39,550 nucleotides of DNA from Geobacteraceae bacterium (lineage in GTDB: Bacteria > Desulfobacterota > Desulfuromonadia > Geobacterales > Pseudopelobacteraceae), in assembly GCA_021286935.1 (NCBI GenBank), contig JAJTBI010000020.1, forward strand, positions 1 through 39,550, in the 5' to 3' direction. Below are positions 9,177 to 17,152 of this stretch, one piece after another. The position numbers were made by a program, and so were the translations under genes. Each line of letters starts with the position of its first letter. Position 1 is the stretch's first letter. Below the pieces are notes generated by a model. That model saw nothing but the letters and a program-made list of their open reading frames with translations. It was not told the DNA's origin and searched no databases.

Positions 9177-9584
9177 CTAAGCAGAAACAGTTACAATTTT
9201 AGGTATACAGCCTACATCCAGTTCCGCCATCCCCGACTTCCCCAGAGACTCTAGTTGCTTTTTTACAAATTCAGCCTGTCTGATCAGCTCTGCAACATCA
9301 ATCCACAGGCAGGTGTGCGGTAACGTACTTAAATAGCCCACACCGCCATCTAGTAAACTGATTGCACCGCTGAAGTTACCATTTCGCCAGTGATGCAGGG
9401 CTATGGCAAGCTGGATAATCCCCTGGTAGAGATTACGCACATCACCCGTTGCCGGAATCCAGAGCAGTTCCAAGGTTTCATGGCATTCATACCACTGAGC
9501 AGCATTAAACTGACGAATCCCCAGCAACAACTGCCCTGACGGACTGTCCTCGCATGTTTTAGTTGATTCCAAACCGGCTGGCAC
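9177..9584 (-). CDS. DUF309 family small helical protein
   Basis: The product resembles DUF309: the core FNAAQWYECHETLELLW has the family's H-E-x-L-E-x-x-W signature, followed by G-(I/L)-I-Q-L-A-x-A-x-x-H and RNGNFSGA. The fold is all-helical and the function is unknown. The frame can be extended to an ATG at 9629, but that codon lies inside the hairpin of the rpsA terminator (9609-9644). A GTG at 9582-9584 is preceded by TTGGAGG at good spacing, giving 135 residues and starting close to the conserved core. I therefore favour GTG 9584; the longer 150-residue form is the alternative. It is downstream of rpsA on the same strand, beyond the terminator, so it needs read-through or its own promoter. 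Confidence 0.78.
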   Translation of the reverse strand: MPAGLESTKTCEDSPSGQLLLGIRQFNAAQWYECHETLELLWIPATGDVRNLYQGIIQLAIALHHWRNGNFSGAISLLDGGVGYLSTLPHTCLWIDVAELIRQAEFVKKQLESLGKSGMAELDVGCIPKIVTVSA

Positions 9585-9608
9585 AAGCACCTCCAAAGCA
9601 GCACCATG

Positions 9609-9644
9609 AAAAAAGGGGCATCGTACCATTTGGTACCATGCCCC
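9609..9644 (-). terminator. Intrinsic terminator after rpsA
   Basis: Read on the minus strand, a 14-bp stem (9615-9628 with 9631-9644, one C-C mismatch) is followed directly by six T residues (A-run at 9609-9614 on the plus strand). It lies 30 bp beyond the rpsA stop and overlaps the 5' extension of the DUF309 reading frame. Confidence 0.75.
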
Positions 9645-9674
9645 TCTTGCAGATAGCTACAAAGAACTACGAAA

Positions 9675-11396
9675 CTAGCGTGCTTTATCCATCTGACTCT
9701 TCAGCAGGTCGCCCAGGTTTGACGTTGCTTCGCCCTGACCACCACCAAGATAGGACTCAAATTCGGCCTTCTCAGCTGCTGCTGCCAGAGATTTCACTGA
9801 CAGGGAGATGCGGCGCTCACGTGAATCAGCGTTCAGCACAACTGCCTCAATGGAATCACCAACATTGGCGAACTCTGTGGCAGAGGGAACCTTTTCACGG
9901 GAAAGTTCAGAAACATGGATCAGGCCTTCAATCCCTTCTTCGATCTCAACAAACACACCGAAATCGGTGGTAGAGGCAACCTTGCCCACCAAACGGGTAC
10001 CCGGTGCATACTTTTGCGGTACCAGTGACCATGGGTCCGGAGTCAGTTGCTTAATACCCAGGGAGACACGCTCATTCTGGGGATCAACCTTGAGCACAAC
10101 AGCCTGTACCAGATCACCCTTGCTGTAGACATCGCCTGGATGCTTGACCCGCTTGGTCCAGGAGATATCGGAAACATGCACCAGACCGTCAATACCTTCT
10201 TCAATACCGATGAACATACCGAAATCAGTCATGTTCTTGATCTGGCCTTCCAGTTTGGTACCAACCGGATAACGCTCAGCAATGGACTGCCAGGGATTGT
10301 CATTAACCTGCTTGAGGCCCAGAGAAATCTTGCGGTTCTGCAGATCTACACCCAGTACAACCACATCCACCTGATCGCCAACATTCAGCATGTCAGCAGC
10401 CTTACGTACCCGCTTGGTCCATGACATTTCAGAAACGTGTACCAGACCTTCAATACCTGACTCAAGCTCAATAAATGCACCGTAATCCATCAGACTGACA
10501 ACCTTGCCGGATACACGGGTGCCTTCCGGGAAGCGGTTGGCAATATCCTGCCATGGATCTGGCAGGGTCTGTTTGATACCAACGGAAACCTTCCCTTTTT
10601 CACGGTCAAACTTAAGGATTTTTACGTTTACTTCCTGGCCTGGCTTCAGTACGTCAGCAGGCTTGCCTACACGGCCCCAGGAGATATCAGTTACATGCAG
10701 CAGACCATCAACACCACCTAGATCTACGAAAGCACCGTATTCCGTCAGGTTTTTAACCACACCCTGCATGATCTGACCTTCGGTCAGCTGCTCAAGGGTT
10801 GCTTTGCGGGATTCAGCACGCTCTTCTTCAAGCAACGCACGACGGGACAGCACGATGTTGCCACGTTTCTGGTTCAGACTGATGACCTTGAACTGGCCAG
10901 CTACGCCGATGTAGGCATCGCCATTACCGGAAGGACGGGTATCAACCTGTGAAGCAGGCAGGAACGCATTGATGCCGCCAATGGCAACGGTAAAACCGCC
11001 ATTGGTCTTGGCAATAATGGTACCTTCAAGTACAGCACCCTCGCCGCCAGCCTCATGGATAGTTTCCCAGGCTGCCATCTGGTCAGCACGCTTCTTGGAA
11101 AACTTGTTACCACCATCACGGCTTGATATAACTTTAACCTTATCGCCAACAGAAACCGATACATTGCCTTCTGCATCCCTGAATTCACTGATGGGAACAA
11201 AACCTTCAGACTTACGGCCAACGTCAACCAATACCGTATCAGGATCAACACGAACAACGGTCCCCTCAAGTATTTTATCCCGCTCAGGACGTTCCTGCTC
11301 TTTCAAGCTGGCGCTGAACAGTTCTGCAAATTCGTTGCTCTGGTGCTCAACGTCCATATCATCCATATCTACGTTGAGTCGTTTAACTTCAGTCAT
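9675..11396 (-). CDS. rpsA: 30S ribosomal protein S1
   Basis: S1 binds mRNA and helps 30S subunits melt and load structured leaders. The 573-residue protein is full length for a six-domain S1 (E. coli 557). After an acidic N-terminal tail, six S1/OB repeats follow. Repeats 3-6 are the clearest, each with a G-x-V pattern, then DFG or DYG-(A/M/V)-F and a GL(L/V/I)H(V/I)S(D/E) motif. These are the high-affinity RNA-binding repeats in Gram-negative S1. The start ATG at 11396 is preceded by AGGGGG. It follows ispH with a 93-bp gap containing a candidate promoter, and ends at a clear terminator, so it can be expressed both from the upstream operon and on its own. Confidence 0.97.
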   Translation of the reverse strand: MTEVKRLNVDMDDMDVEHQSNEFAELFSASLKEQERPERDKILEGTVVRVDPDTVLVDVGRKSEGFVPISEFRDAEGNVSVSVGDKVKVISSRDGGNKFSKKRADQMAAWETIHEAGGEGAVLEGTIIAKTNGGFTVAIGGINAFLPASQVDTRPSGNGDAYIGVAGQFKVISLNQKRGNIVLSRRALLEEERAESRKATLEQLTEGQIMQGVVKNLTEYGAFVDLGGVDGLLHVTDISWGRVGKPADVLKPGQEVNVKILKFDREKGKVSVGIKQTLPDPWQDIANRFPEGTRVSGKVVSLMDYGAFIELESGIEGLVHVSEMSWTKRVRKAADMLNVGDQVDVVVLGVDLQNRKISLGLKQVNDNPWQSIAERYPVGTKLEGQIKNMTDFGMFIGIEEGIDGLVHVSDISWTKRVKHPGDVYSKGDLVQAVVLKVDPQNERVSLGIKQLTPDPWSLVPQKYAPGTRLVGKVASTTDFGVFVEIEEGIEGLIHVSELSREKVPSATEFANVGDSIEAVVLNADSRERRISLSVKSLAAAAEKAEFESYLGGGQGEATSNLGDLLKSQMDKAR

Positions 11397-11465
11397 GTGA
11401 CCAATACCCCCTGGTTAATTTTCGCCGCCGACTACCGCCGACCGATAGCAGACGCGAGTTGGATA

Positions 11466-11493
11466 CTTTTACACACTTTTGCATTTAATTCAA
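11466..11493 (-). promoter_or_regulatory. Candidate promoter for rpsA
   Basis: On the minus strand TTGAAT (11488-11493) and TAAAAG (11466-11471) are 16 bp apart, each 4 of 6 to consensus, in the gap between ispH and rpsA. The -35 touches the ispH stop. An independent promoter for a ribosomal protein at the end of this operon would be expected; the match itself is modest. Confidence 0.33.
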
Positions 11494-12332
11494 TGCGAAT
11501 TGTTTACCTGTTCAAGTCGATCCATTACTTCGTCAATGATCCATTTTGGCGTTGATGCCCCGGCAGTCACCCCTACGGTTTCAACCCCCTGAAACCATGA
11601 ACAATCAATCTCAGCAGCAGTTTCAATATGATAGGTTCTGGGCTGAATTTCGGTACAGATCTCTGCAAGCCGTCGGGTATTGGCACTATTAAATCCGCCA
11701 ATCACGATCATGCAATCAACCTGCTGGGCAAGTTCCGTAGCCTCCTGCTGCCGCACCGCCGTCGCATCACAGATGGTATTGTAGACCCGCACCTCACCGC
11801 CACGACGCAGGCATTCGGTCACCACACTCTTCAGGTTATCAAAGGACTGGGTGGTCTGAGCAACAACTCCCATTTTACCCATTTTAGGCAGCTGTTTAAC
11901 CTGGTCGCCAGAGGCCACCACATAGACCTTTTCCTTACCGTAGGAGACGATACCCTGCACTTCAGGGTGGTCTGCATCCCCAACCACCAACACATCATAG
12001 CCGGCCTCGGACAGATACTGCACATGTTCCTGTGCCTTTTTCACAAAAGGACAGGTGGCATCCACCACCTCAAGCTGCTTCTGGTGGGCCTCGTCCATCT
12101 CGCTGGCCAACACTCCGTGAGAGCGGATAATAACCGTACCATTACTCACGCCAGAGAGATCCTTGACTACCCCTACCCCCATCTCCTCCAGCTTGTTTAC
12201 AACCTGCGGAGAGTGGATAATCGGCCCCAGAGTAAAGGTCTTTTGGTCCTTGCCTGCTGCCTCAAAGGCCATCTGGGTGGCACGTTTAACACCAAAACAA
12301 AACCCGGCCCGTTTTGCCAGCATCACCTTCAT
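11490..12332 (-). CDS. ispH: 4-hydroxy-3-methylbut-2-enyl diphosphate reductase
   Basis: IspH (LytB) does the last step of the MEP isoprenoid pathway, reducing HMBPP to IPP and DMAPP with an iron-sulfur cluster. The 280-residue protein has the three cluster cysteines: Cys12 in GFCFGV, Cys94 in ATCPFV, and Cys188 in TICDAT. The substrate-binding SHG near residue 71 and the TTQS segment are also present. It overlaps the 3' end of cmk by 4 bp (ATGA) and is followed by rpsA. The cmk-ispH-rpsA order is shared with some clostridial-type genomes, where IspH and S1 can be fused; here they are separate genes with a 93-bp gap. Confidence 0.96.
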   Translation of the reverse strand: MKVMLAKRAGFCFGVKRATQMAFEAAGKDQKTFTLGPIIHSPQVVNKLEEMGVGVVKDLSGVSNGTVIIRSHGVLASEMDEAHQKQLEVVDATCPFVKKAQEHVQYLSEAGYDVLVVGDADHPEVQGIVSYGKEKVYVVASGDQVKQLPKMGKMGVVAQTTQSFDNLKSVVTECLRRGGEVRVYNTICDATAVRQQEATELAQQVDCMIVIGGFNSANTRRLAEICTEIQPRTYHIETAAEIDCSWFQGVETVGVTAGASTPKWIIDEVMDRLEQVNNSH

Positions 12333-13027
12333 TGCTCTGTATCCTTTCCTGCTGTTCGTTCACGATAGACCTGTTCCATCAGAGTAATTACCTGCTCAAT
12401 GGACAGTCCGGTAGAATCAATCGGAATCGCGTCGTCGGCCTGACGCAGGGGAGCAAGCTCCCGCTCAGAATCCTGCTGGTCACGCTGGGCAACGTTATCA
12501 ATCGTCTCCTGCAGGGTGGTCTGAACACCTTTAGCTTGCAGTTCAAGAAATCGGCGACGCCCCCGCTCTTCAGCAGATGCTGACAGAAAAAATTTAATTT
12601 CCGCATCAGGGAATACCACGGTGCCAATATCCCGACCATCCAGTACAACACCACCCTTGGCACCCATTTTCCGCTGTAGGCTCATCATCGCCTCGCGCAC
12701 CGGCGCAAGGGTTGAGATCTTTGAGGTAAGCATGGAAATTTCAGGGGTACGAATCTCGCTGGTGACATCCTGTCCATTGGCCAGTACCCGGGTGGAACCA
12801 TTGTGAAGCTGTAGTTCCACCTCTGCATGATCACTGAACGCCTTAACCGCCTGATGATTTTCAAAATCAAGTCCGGCCTCACGGGCCAGCCAGGCCATTG
12901 CCCGATACATGGCCCCGGTATCAATTTCAAGATACCCGAGACGCTTTGATAGCGCCCTGCTGATCGTGCTTTTACCAGCACCGGAAGGTCCATCAACCGC
13001 AATGACAACACCACGTTCACGCGTCAT
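12329..13027 (-). CDS. cmk: Cytidylate kinase
   Basis: Cmk phosphorylates CMP and dCMP to the diphosphates. The 232-residue protein has the P-loop GPSGAGKST at residues 13-21, the LGYLEIDTGAMYRA CMP-site segment, the DGRDIGTVVFPDA motif, and the RDQQDSER lid region. Length matches the bacterial family. Its ATG overlaps the aroA stop by 4 bp, and its own stop overlaps the ispH start by 4 bp, so aroA, cmk and ispH are translationally coupled. The co-location with aromatic synthesis is common in bacteria and does not imply a shared pathway. Confidence 0.96.
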   Translation of the reverse strand: MTRERGVVIAVDGPSGAGKSTISRALSKRLGYLEIDTGAMYRAMAWLAREAGLDFENHQAVKAFSDHAEVELQLHNGSTRVLANGQDVTSEIRTPEISMLTSKISTLAPVREAMMSLQRKMGAKGGVVLDGRDIGTVVFPDAEIKFFLSASAEERGRRRFLELQAKGVQTTLQETIDNVAQRDQQDSERELAPLRQADDAIPIDSTGLSIEQVITLMEQVYRERTAGKDTEQ

Positions 13028-14328
13028 CGTACTGCCACCTTGGTTAACAGTTCGTAAAACCCAGGAAAAGAAGTGGCAACACAGGAAACATCATCAATCT
13101 CTATTTCATTCTTGCAGACCAGTGCTGCCACCGACAGTGACATAGCAATCCGGTGATCACCATAACTGGTCACGACACCACCTGCCAGCGATTCAACACC
13201 ATGAATCACCATACCATCTTCAGTTTCATCAATCTGCCCTGCCCCGACAATGCGAAGATTAGCGGCCATGGCGGCAATCCGGTCTGTTTCCTTAACCCGC
13301 AGTTCTTTTGCACCTTTAATAATAGTTGTGCCTTCAGCCACTGCAGCTGCCACACAGATGGCTGGAAATTCATCAATGGCACGGGGCACCACATCGCCAC
13401 CGATCTCAATTCCTTTTAGACGAGATGAACGGACCAGCAGATCAGCCACCGGCTCACCGGAAACCTCACGCTGATCCTGCAGGATAATGTCTCCGCCCAT
13501 TGCCTTAAGAATATCAATCACGCCGGTACGGGTAGGATTTACCCCAACATTGCGGATCAGCAGTTCCGAGCCAGGCACAATCAGGGCAGCCACCAGAAAG
13601 AAGGCAGCAGAGGAGATATCACCCGGCACCACAATCTCCTGCCCCTTCAATTCCCTACCGCCACGCACCACAACACCAGTACTTAAGGCGTCAAGATCTG
13701 CGCCAAAGAACCGGAACATCCGTTCAGAGTGATCACGAGAAAGTGATGGCTCTGTTACTCTTGTTTCCCCACTGGCATATAAACCGGCCAGCATCAGGGC
13801 TGATTTTACCTGGGCACTGGCAATCGGTGACTGATAGTCAATACCGGTCAGGTTGCCGCCGGTTATGGCCAAAGGAGCGAGAGTGCCGCCACCACGCCCG
13901 GCAATTTTTGCTCCCATACGAGCCAGCGGCTCCACTACCCGCTTCATGGGGCGCTTGCGCAGATACTGGTCACCGGTGAGTACCGAGAAGAAATTCTGCC
14001 CGGACAGCAGACCGGTCATCAAACGGATGGTGGTACCGGAATTTCCGCAATCAAGCAGATCACCCGGCTCCTGCAGCCCATGCAGACCAACCCCATGCAC
14101 TGTAACGATCTGCCCATCGTCCTCAATCGGCACCCCCATACTACGAAAGGCCTTCATGGTTGAGAAGTTATCTTCGCCCCTCAAAAAGTTACTGATACGG
14201 GTCGTCCCCTGAGCCAAAGAACCCAACATGATTGAACGGTGGGAAATAGACTTATCACCAGGGACAGCAAGTTCTCCCTGCAGCTTTTGGACAGGTGCAA
14301 CGGTTATCGGTTGTGCATGTTCGTGCAT
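13024..14328 (-). CDS. aroA: 3-phosphoshikimate 1-carboxyvinyltransferase (EPSP synthase)
   Basis: AroA joins shikimate-3-phosphate and PEP to make EPSP, the sixth step of the shikimate pathway and the target of glyphosate. The 434-residue product has GDKSISHRS at 24-32 with catalytic Lys26, the GNSGTT(I/M)R(L/F)M segment, RPMKR, SAQVKSA, and KELRVKETDR. The frame is open to 14349, but ATG 14328 is chosen because TTGAGGTGATT precedes it properly and the conserved region starts soon after; the upstream ATG has a G-run too close to act as a Shine-Dalgarno. It lies 34 bp after tyrA and overlaps cmk by 4 bp. Confidence 0.96.
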   Translation of the reverse strand: MHEHAQPITVAPVQKLQGELAVPGDKSISHRSIMLGSLAQGTTRISNFLRGEDNFSTMKAFRSMGVPIEDDGQIVTVHGVGLHGLQEPGDLLDCGNSGTTIRLMTGLLSGQNFFSVLTGDQYLRKRPMKRVVEPLARMGAKIAGRGGGTLAPLAITGGNLTGIDYQSPIASAQVKSALMLAGLYASGETRVTEPSLSRDHSERMFRFFGADLDALSTGVVVRGGRELKGQEIVVPGDISSAAFFLVAALIVPGSELLIRNVGVNPTRTGVIDILKAMGGDIILQDQREVSGEPVADLLVRSSRLKGIEIGGDVVPRAIDEFPAICVAAAVAEGTTIIKGAKELRVKETDRIAAMAANLRIVGAGQIDETEDGMVIHGVESLAGGVVTSYGDHRIAMSLSVAALVCKNEIEIDDVSCVATSFPGFYELLTKVAVR

Positions 14329-14362
14329 AATCACCTCAAGGGGCACCATCCCCCGACAAGTA

Positions 14363-15217
14363 TCAGATTATTTCATCTCTCAGGCGTTTGGATGTGGTGA
14401 AGTAATTTTCCAGCCAGACACCATCTCCTGCTGCAACCTTTTCTTTCAATACTGCAAACTCCTGCTGGTAACGCTCCAGCACCGCCAAAAGGGGGAGCCG
14501 GTTCATCAGAGCAATGTCGCGCCACATGGAAGGATCAGAGGAGGCAATCCGGGTAAAATCACGGAACCCGCCAGCAGAAAAGGCCAGGATATTCTCCTCC
14601 TCTTCAGCTGATCGATCAACCGCATGCACCAGCGCATAGGCAACCATATGTGGCAGATGGGACACCGCAGCAAAGACCCGATCATGGGTCAACGGTTCCA
14701 TGCACTCAACCCGGCTACCTGCTGCTTCCCAAAGACGTTGTACCAACTCAAGAGCCTGTTGATTGGTACGGCTGGTAGGTGTCAAAATACAGCGCCGCCC
14801 CTGAAACAGAGTGGCGAAGGAGGCCTTTGCACCGGAATGCTCTGTACCGGCAATCGGATGTCCACCAACAAAGTGACAACCTTCAGGCATTAACGGTTCG
14901 CAGGCAGCTACCAACTCACCCTTGACACTACCCCCGTCGGTTACCACACAACCAGCAGGCAGATACGGAGCACAAGCGGCTACAGCTGCAGTCATTGCCC
15001 GGACCGGAACAGCCAGAAACACCAGATCAGCAGAACTGACAGCCGAAGCATAATCAGTCGCAATTTCGTCAACAACCCCCAGTTGTAGCGCTTCAGCCAG
15101 GTTTTCAGAATCAAGATCGAAACCGATCACCCGCTGTACAGCACCAGCAGCCTTCAAAGCCCTGCTAAAGGAACCGCCGATCAGCCCTACTCCAATGACA
15201 GCAAGCGTCTTGATCAT
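14363..15217 (-). CDS. tyrA: Prephenate/arogenate dehydrogenase
   Basis: TyrA oxidatively decarboxylates prephenate (or arogenate) toward tyrosine with NAD(P). The 284-residue protein opens with the Rossmann motif GVGLIGGS at residues 9-16, has the AVPVR segment after strand 4, and the conserved GGHPIAGTEHSG stretch that binds prephenate, then HDRVFAAVSHLPH. There is no fused chorismate mutase or ACT domain; chorismate mutase is supplied by the adjacent pheA. Its ATG shares one base with the pheA stop (TGATG), so the two are coupled. Substrate preference between prephenate and arogenate cannot be read from the sequence by eye. Confidence 0.95.
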   Translation of the reverse strand: MIKTLAVIGVGLIGGSFSRALKAAGAVQRVIGFDLDSENLAEALQLGVVDEIATDYASAVSSADLVFLAVPVRAMTAAVAACAPYLPAGCVVTDGGSVKGELVAACEPLMPEGCHFVGGHPIAGTEHSGAKASFATLFQGRRCILTPTSRTNQQALELVQRLWEAAGSRVECMEPLTHDRVFAAVSHLPHMVAYALVHAVDRSAEEEENILAFSAGGFRDFTRIASSDPSMWRDIALMNRLPLLAVLERYQQEFAVLKEKVAAGDGVWLENYFTTSKRLRDEII

Positions 15218-16293
15218 CAGCGGGCCTTTGGATAGGAACCGAGAATCTTCAAAAACTGGCAGAAACCTCGTAACTCTTCAATAGCCTCGCCAACCGGAGC
15301 CTCAGAAACATGGCCTGACATATCCAGAAAGAAGATATATTCCCAAGCCTTGGTCTTAACCGGCCGGGATTCAATCTTGGAAAGGTTGACCCCACGACGG
15401 GCAAACGGTTCAAGCATCCGGTAGAGAATACCCGGCTCATCCTTAACCGAAAACAGGATCGAAGTTTTATCATTACCGGAAGGCTCTGCCAGTTTGCGTG
15501 ACACCACAATAAACCTGGTAAAGTTATTGACCTGGTCTTCTATGCGGGAACGAACCACTTTCAAGCCATAATGCTCGGCAGCAGAACAGCCCGCAATGGC
15601 AGCAGCGTTCAGATCTTCTGATACAATCTGGGCTGCCAAGGCAGTTGATGCGACATCCACCAGCGGTACGTTTGGCAGGTTTTCCTCAAGCCAGTGACGA
15701 CACTGCGCCAATGCCTGAGGGTGGGAATAGACCTTACGAACATCCTCCATACGACCGGTGCGGGACAGAAGGTCGTGGGAGACTTCTAGCAACACTTCAG
15801 CAGTGATTTTAAGATCACTTTCCACAAACATATCAAGGGTATGAGAAACCATTCCTTCAGTGGAGTTCTCAACCGGCACAACACCGTACAGCGTCCTACC
15901 TTTTTCAACCTCTTCAAACACAGTAGGAATTGATTTCTGAGGAACCAACTGGGCTGACAAACCAAACTGCTGCATGGCTGCCATATGGGTAAAGGTTGCC
16001 ACCGGCCCGAGAAAAGCAACCTTGACAGGCGATTCCAATGCCAGACACGCAGACATGATTTCCCGAAAGATGCTGCGAAAAGCCTCTTCAGGCAAAGGCC
16101 CTTGATTCAAACGGGCAACCCGTTCATGGACTTCACGCTCCCGACTGGGTACATGGAAATCCCGATCCTGGCCTGCCTTAAGCCTGCCAACATCAGAGGC
16201 AACTCTGGCACGTTGATTCAACAACTCAACCAGACGAGAATCTATCTGATCAATCTCACCGCGCAATTGATCAAGGCTTTTTGTCTTTGGCAT
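15217..16293 (-). CDS. pheA: Bifunctional chorismate mutase/prephenate dehydratase (P-protein)
   Basis: This fused enzyme converts chorismate to prephenate and then to phenylpyruvate. In the 358-residue form, residues 6-86 are an AroQ-type chorismate mutase, 92-265 are prephenate dehydratase with GPVATFTH and the catalytic TRF in NNFTRF (256-261), and 277-355 are a phenylalanine-binding ACT domain with GILYRML and ESRP (308-311). The ACT domain predicts feedback inhibition by phenylalanine. The frame stays open to 16473, but ATG 16293 has GGAAGAG upstream and is where homology begins. It heads the pheA-tyrA-aroA-cmk-ispH run. The 180 bp upstream hold two hairpins and a candidate promoter. Confidence 0.95.
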   Translation of the reverse strand: MPKTKSLDQLRGEIDQIDSRLVELLNQRARVASDVGRLKAGQDRDFHVPSREREVHERVARLNQGPLPEEAFRSIFREIMSACLALESPVKVAFLGPVATFTHMAAMQQFGLSAQLVPQKSIPTVFEEVEKGRTLYGVVPVENSTEGMVSHTLDMFVESDLKITAEVLLEVSHDLLSRTGRMEDVRKVYSHPQALAQCRHWLEENLPNVPLVDVASTALAAQIVSEDLNAAAIAGCSAAEHYGLKVVRSRIEDQVNNFTRFIVVSRKLAEPSGNDKTSILFSVKDEPGILYRMLEPFARRGVNLSKIESRPVKTKAWEYIFFLDMSGHVSEAPVGEAIEELRGFCQFLKILGSYPKAR

Positions 16294-16357
16294 GGGAACT
16301 CTTCCGAAACCGGCATTGATGTGATTTTGGGATTGCAAACATAGTAGATAGACGGTC

Positions 16358-16427
16358 AAAAGGCAACTTTTTTTGCCCTTAAACGTACCAACGGCAGCCC
16401 ATGTAGGTGGGTTGCCGTTGGTACGTT
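16358..16427 (-). promoter_or_regulatory. Two hairpins upstream of pheA, candidate attenuator
   Basis: On the minus strand the first hairpin is a 20-bp stem (16382-16401 with 16408-16427, one G-U pair, 6-nt loop). It is followed by a 5-bp stem (16362-16366 with 16373-16377) ending in four T residues. The first arm of the large stem contains GGCAAC and the last arm of the small stem contains GTTGCC, so the two could pair with each other instead. That is the layout of a terminator/antiterminator switch. The large hairpin could alternatively just end the pilin transcript. I found no phenylalanine-rich leader peptide and no T-box consensus. Confidence 0.45.
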
Positions 16428-16474
16428 CTTCGTCAGATTCAACACAAGGCATTCCTAAAGCCTTGGGCAGCAAG

Positions 16475-16502
16475 ACTGTACAACTTTTCAGACTTGAATC
16501 AA
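16475..16502 (-). promoter_or_regulatory. Candidate promoter for the pheA operon
   Basis: On the minus strand TTGATT (16497-16502) and TACAGT (16475-16480) are 16 bp apart, each 4 of 6 to consensus. It lies just past the pilX stop and before the two hairpins, giving a leader of roughly 175 nt to the pheA start. Confidence 0.35.
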
Positions 16503-16509
16503 TAAAATT

Positions 16510-17136
16510 TTAATAAGCATAGAGTACAGACAAATTAGCCTTTTCCAAGGGATTCGTAGTTTTTTCGCCTAGAACTTCAATTCGGTATAAATACGGCGCA
16601 CCGACATCACCTGGTGGAGCACCCGTCGTCGATGACGTTTCAAGATTCCTGCCACTCATATCAGTAGAACCAGGTGTTGTTGAAACTATCTTTGTATACA
16701 CCCTGAAACCCACTGCTGCTGCAGAAAGTTGCGATTGCAGCGTAAATGAAACATCGGGCGTATCTTTAGGATTCAAATTTGAACTGGCAGCTCCGCATGC
16801 TGCCCCCCACGTTTTACTGGTCAACTTTGCTTGCAGGCAGGCATCTGTAACACCTGTTGTTGCTACCAGATTCATACTGGCATTCAAACGATCAATCAAA
16901 CTAGTCGCATTTGGATCAACGGCAAAACTTATCAGATAAGGCAATGCATCCATAGTGACAATATCTACACCGCCCACAGCGGCATCAAGGGAGTTCTTAT
17001 AACGCTTATGTGCCCCTGATGATGAAATATTCTGCGTGATCATATACAACATCAGCATTGAGATCACCAGAGTAATCATTGTAAGCATCAAAGCAGTTAC
17101 CAACGCGATACCTTTTTCATTACGAATAAATTTCAT
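16510..17136 (-). CDS. pilX: PilX-like type IV pilus minor pilin
   Basis: The 208-residue protein has a short basic leader, a cleavage-type Gly9, then IALVTALMLTMITLVIS, the long N-terminal helix of a pilin. It lacks the Glu at mature position 5 (Thr-containing IALVT instead). That is typical of PilX/GspK-like subunits, which cap the filament and do not need Glu5 to dock on a preceding subunit. The C-terminal part is a globular pilin head of unknown detail. ATG 17136 is chosen over the upstream extension because it puts the basic leader directly before the helix; the preceding Shine-Dalgarno is weak. It is the last gene of the minor pilin run, 16 bp after pilW. Confidence 0.82.
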   Translation of the reverse strand: MKFIRNEKGIALVTALMLTMITLVISMLMLYMITQNISSSGAHKRYKNSLDAAVGGVDIVTMDALPYLISFAVDPNATSLIDRLNASMNLVATTGVTDACLQAKLTSKTWGAACGAASSNLNPKDTPDVSFTLQSQLSAAAVGFRVYTKIVSTTPGSTDMSGRNLETSSTTGAPPGDVGAPYLYRIEVLGEKTTNPLEKANLSVLYAY

Positions 17137-17152
17137 ATTTGATAACCTGATT

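Noticed and set aside
16294..16473. A 60-residue N-terminal extension of PheA.
   Set aside because: The extension runs through both hairpins, has no conserved chorismate mutase sequence, and the ATG at 16293 has a proper GGAAGAG.
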